DNA of 6,935 nt, from NCBI GenBank assembly GCA_938008665.1, contig CALLKA010000107.1, positions 1-6,935 of the forward strand, given 5' to 3'. The position numbers and the translations under genes are program-made. The notes under the pieces are model-generated. The model was not told the origin of the DNA. It was given only the letters and a program-made list of their open reading frames with translations, and made no database searches. Below are positions 5,457-6,935 of this stretch, piece by piece (position 1 is the stretch's first letter; the number at the start of each line of letters is the position of its first letter). The stretch is from an uncultured Bacteroidota bacterium. GTDB taxonomy: Bacteria > Bacteroidota > Bacteroidia > Chitinophagales > Chitinophagaceae.

Positions 5457-6719
5457 TTAAGCCAAATGTAATTGGCCTTTGCTGAATACGCCTTTAATTT
5501 TTCCGGTTAATTTTATATCCCAAAATGGAGAGTTGGCTGACTTGCTCTTTGAATCCTTTTGAGATAAAAGGGTAGTTTCTGTTTTGTTATAAAAAGTTAA
5601 ATCAGCAATAGCACCTTCTGTGATGCCTGCGTTTTCTAATTTAAAAATATTTCTGGCATTTAGCGAGAATAATTCTGAAATTCTATTATCAGATAATTTA
5701 GGGAATAAATGTTGAATGGTAGCAAAGCTGGTTTCAATACTTGCAATACCTGCTTTTGCATTTTCGAATTCTATTGTTTTTGCATCCCAATCCTGCGGCA
5801 TATGATGCGAGCTGATGCAATCAATGGTGCCATCTTCCATCGCATTGAATAAGGCTTCTTGATCTTTCTTAGTTCTAAGCGGCGGGAATACTTTTAATAA
5901 TGTATTGTAATCTTTTAAATCTTCCTCAGTAAAAAATAAATGGTAAGGAGTTACACTGCATGTAATTTTCAAACCATCTTTTTTAGCATTTCGTATCAAT
6001 GCAATTCCTTTAGCTGTGCTTACACCAGTAATGTGTAATTGTGAATTGGTATATTTTAATAACTCAATATCTCTGGAGATAATTAATTCTTCAGCGATTG
6101 CAGGAATGCCTGGCAGGCCTAATTTCGTTGATAGAAGCCCTTCGTTCATTAAACCCAAGCTGCCCAAACTTTTATCAATCGGCATTTGTATAACCACACC
6201 ATCAAAAGCTTTTACATATTGTAAGGCTTTCAAAAATAAAAGCGTTGATTGAACAGGGTATAGCCCATCACTAAAAGCAACTGCACCATTTGAATTCATA
6301 TCAATCATTTCTGCTAAATCCTTTCCTTCAATTTTTTTAGATAATGCCCCAATGGGTAAAATATGAATTGGTAATTGTTGGCTATGTTGTTTTACATAGG
6401 TCACCTGCGATTTATTATCGATAACCGGTGCTGTATTAGGAACTACAAAAACTATTGTAAATCCACCTTGAATTGCTGCATTAGCACCCGTGGTTAAAGT
6501 TTCTCTATGTTCCATACCTGGATCGCAAAAATGAACAAATGGGTCTATAAATCCGGGGGAAACCACTGAATTTTTTAATTGGATTGTTTGATCAGCCTGT
6601 CCTTTATAATTATCAGTAATGGATGCAATTTGTTGGTCTTTTATTAAAATGTCCTTAACCAACCCATTAAAAGGCGACCTCGTATCTGCAATTTTAACTT
6701 GACTTAGAAGAATTGTCAT
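5457..6719 (-). CDS. Dihydroorotase homologue, probably catalytically inactive (PyrC'/pseudo-DHOase type)
   Basis: Amidohydrolase-fold protein of 420 residues, the normal length of class I dihydroorotase. The frame shows dihydroorotase signatures throughout: VVSPGFID (52-59), RETLTTGANAAIQGGFT (72-88), VPNTAPVIDN (93-102), PIGALSKKIEGKDLAE (122-137), SVTPYHL (255-261) and FPPLRTKKDQEAL (278-290). The metal site is broken. The first HxH becomes Phe61-Val-His63, the substrate arginine next to it is Cys65, the third-strand histidine is Gln178, the histidine before VST is Gly232, and the catalytic aspartate of the TDHAP motif is His305 (SSHHMP). Only His63 and Asp151 of six ligands remain. Known inactive homologues (Pseudomonas PyrC') serve as structural partners of aspartate transcarbamoylase, so a pyrimidine-related scaffold role is possible; an active pyrC would have to lie elsewhere. 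No frameshift is present. The ATG at 6717-6719 is the first gene of the operon. Confidence 0.88.
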   Translation of the reverse strand: MTILLSQVKIADTRSPFNGLVKDILIKDQQIASITDNYKGQADQTIQLKNSVVSPGFIDPFVHFCDPGMEHRETLTTGANAAIQGGFTIVFVVPNTAPVIDNKSQVTYVKQHSQQLPIHILPIGALSKKIEGKDLAEMIDMNSNGAVAFSDGLYPVQSTLLFLKALQYVKAFDGVVIQMPIDKSLGSLGLMNEGLLSTKLGLPGIPAIAEELIISRDIELLKYTNSQLHITGVSTAKGIALIRNAKKDGLKITCSVTPYHLFFTEEDLKDYNTLLKVFPPLRTKKDQEALFNAMEDGTIDCISSHHMPQDWDAKTIEFENAKAGIASIETSFATIQHLFPKLSDNRISELFSLNARNIFKLENAGITEGAIADLTFYNKTETTLLSQKDSKSKSANSPFWDIKLTGKIKGVFSKGQLHLA

Positions 6720-6880
6720 CGGGTCTGTAAAATTTTAATGCAATATACCTTGATTTTTCTATTTAGGGTTATATTTACACCCGAATTCCTGAGATTTTAG
6801 GTTCAAAATCAGTCAAATATGCCATTTTAAGGTGTATTTAGATTGTCGTCTAATATTTTATAGGAGTTACTTTCAAGAAT
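6720..6880. other. Divergent intergenic spacer between the minus-strand operon and tRNA-Pro
   Basis: This AT-rich 161-base spacer must hold the promoter of the minus-strand operon and, unless it is read from upstream of the window, that of the tRNA. On the plus strand a TAATAT-like box lies at 6851-6856, about 25 bases before the tRNA, but I see no convincing -33 TTG element at the right spacing. On the minus strand no clean TAnnTTTG box is visible. No open frame of note, riboswitch or attenuator-like hairpin stands out. Confidence 0.5.
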
Positions 6881-6935
6881 CGGGTGGTAGCGCAGTCCGG
6901 TAGCGTACACGTCTGGGGGGCGTGTGGTCGCAGGT
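6881..6935 (+). tRNA. tRNA-Pro, anticodon GGG, cut at the right edge
   Basis: The 5' two thirds of a tRNA can be folded: acceptor strand CGGGTGG (6881-6887), T8 and A9, D stem GCGC/GCGT (6890-6893 with 6903-6906) around a loop containing the invariant GG, anticodon stem CACGT/GCGTG (6908-6912 with 6920-6924), and a seven-base loop CTGGGGG (6913-6919) with anticodon GGG at 6915-6917. A five-base variable region and the first T-stem strand GCAGG (6930-6934) follow, ending on the first T of the T loop. The C1 start and the CTGGGGG loop are typical of bacterial tRNA-Pro(GGG). The T loop, the acceptor 3' strand and any CCA lie outside the window. Confidence 0.95.

Noticed and set aside
6728..6737. 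TAAAATTTTA palindrome just upstream of the dihydroorotase homologue start
   Set aside because: A ten-base all-A/T palindrome is expected by chance in such AT-rich DNA, and nothing else suggests an operator.
6881..6935. tRNA-Pro as an integration site for a mobile element
   Set aside because: The tRNA 3' end is outside the window, no integrase or duplicated tRNA end is visible, and the neighbouring genes look like ordinary chromosomal genes.
1..6935. CRISPR array, transposon, toxin-antitoxin or phage-defence system
   Set aside because: No regularly spaced repeats, inverted-repeat-flanked transposase, small paired genes or defence-type domains were seen; the window is almost fully accounted for by lepA, the glycan operon and the tRNA.

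Overview
The window looks like chromosomal DNA from a Bacteroidota bacterium, plausibly of the Chitinophagaceae/Sphingobacteriia type. The evidence is low GC (mid-30s percent in most of the window), starts preceded by A-rich leaders instead of GGAGG-type ribosome binding sites, a DUF4199 membrane protein (a family best known from Bacteroidota), a signal peptide ending just before Gln, and a dihydroorotase-like protein with a broken metal site of a kind I recall from this phylum. The assignment is from memory of protein families, not from a search.

Layout: positions 1-735 hold the 3' part of lepA (elongation factor 4) on the plus strand, closed by a clear hairpin-plus-T-tract terminator at 761-789. 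From 6719 down to 788 the minus strand carries seven tightly packed genes read in one direction, with gaps of -7 to 29 bases: a dihydroorotase homologue, a DUF4199 membrane protein, a membrane-anchored family 2 glycosyltransferase, a family 4 glycosyltransferase, phosphoheptose isomerase gmhA, a GmhB-like HAD phosphatase, and a secreted protein of unknown function. They end tail to tail with lepA. A 161-base spacer (6720-6880) then separates the divergent operon start from a plus-strand tRNA-Pro(GGG), which runs off the right edge.

The coherent theme is cell-surface glycan assembly. GmhA makes D-glycero-D-manno-heptose 7-phosphate, and the HAD protein would remove a phosphate from the bisphosphate form. 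The GT4 is likely a sugar-adding enzyme and the GT2 resembles enzymes that load a sugar onto a polyprenyl-phosphate carrier. The heptose kinase and nucleotidyltransferase needed to complete an activated heptose are not in the window. The leading dihydroorotase homologue has lost four of the six expected metal ligands, so it is unlikely to make dihydroorotate.

I see no phage, transposon, CRISPR array or defence system. The points most worth following are the apparently inactive dihydroorotase heading a glycan operon, the HAD phosphatase without its zinc loop, and the unknown secreted protein at the operon end.
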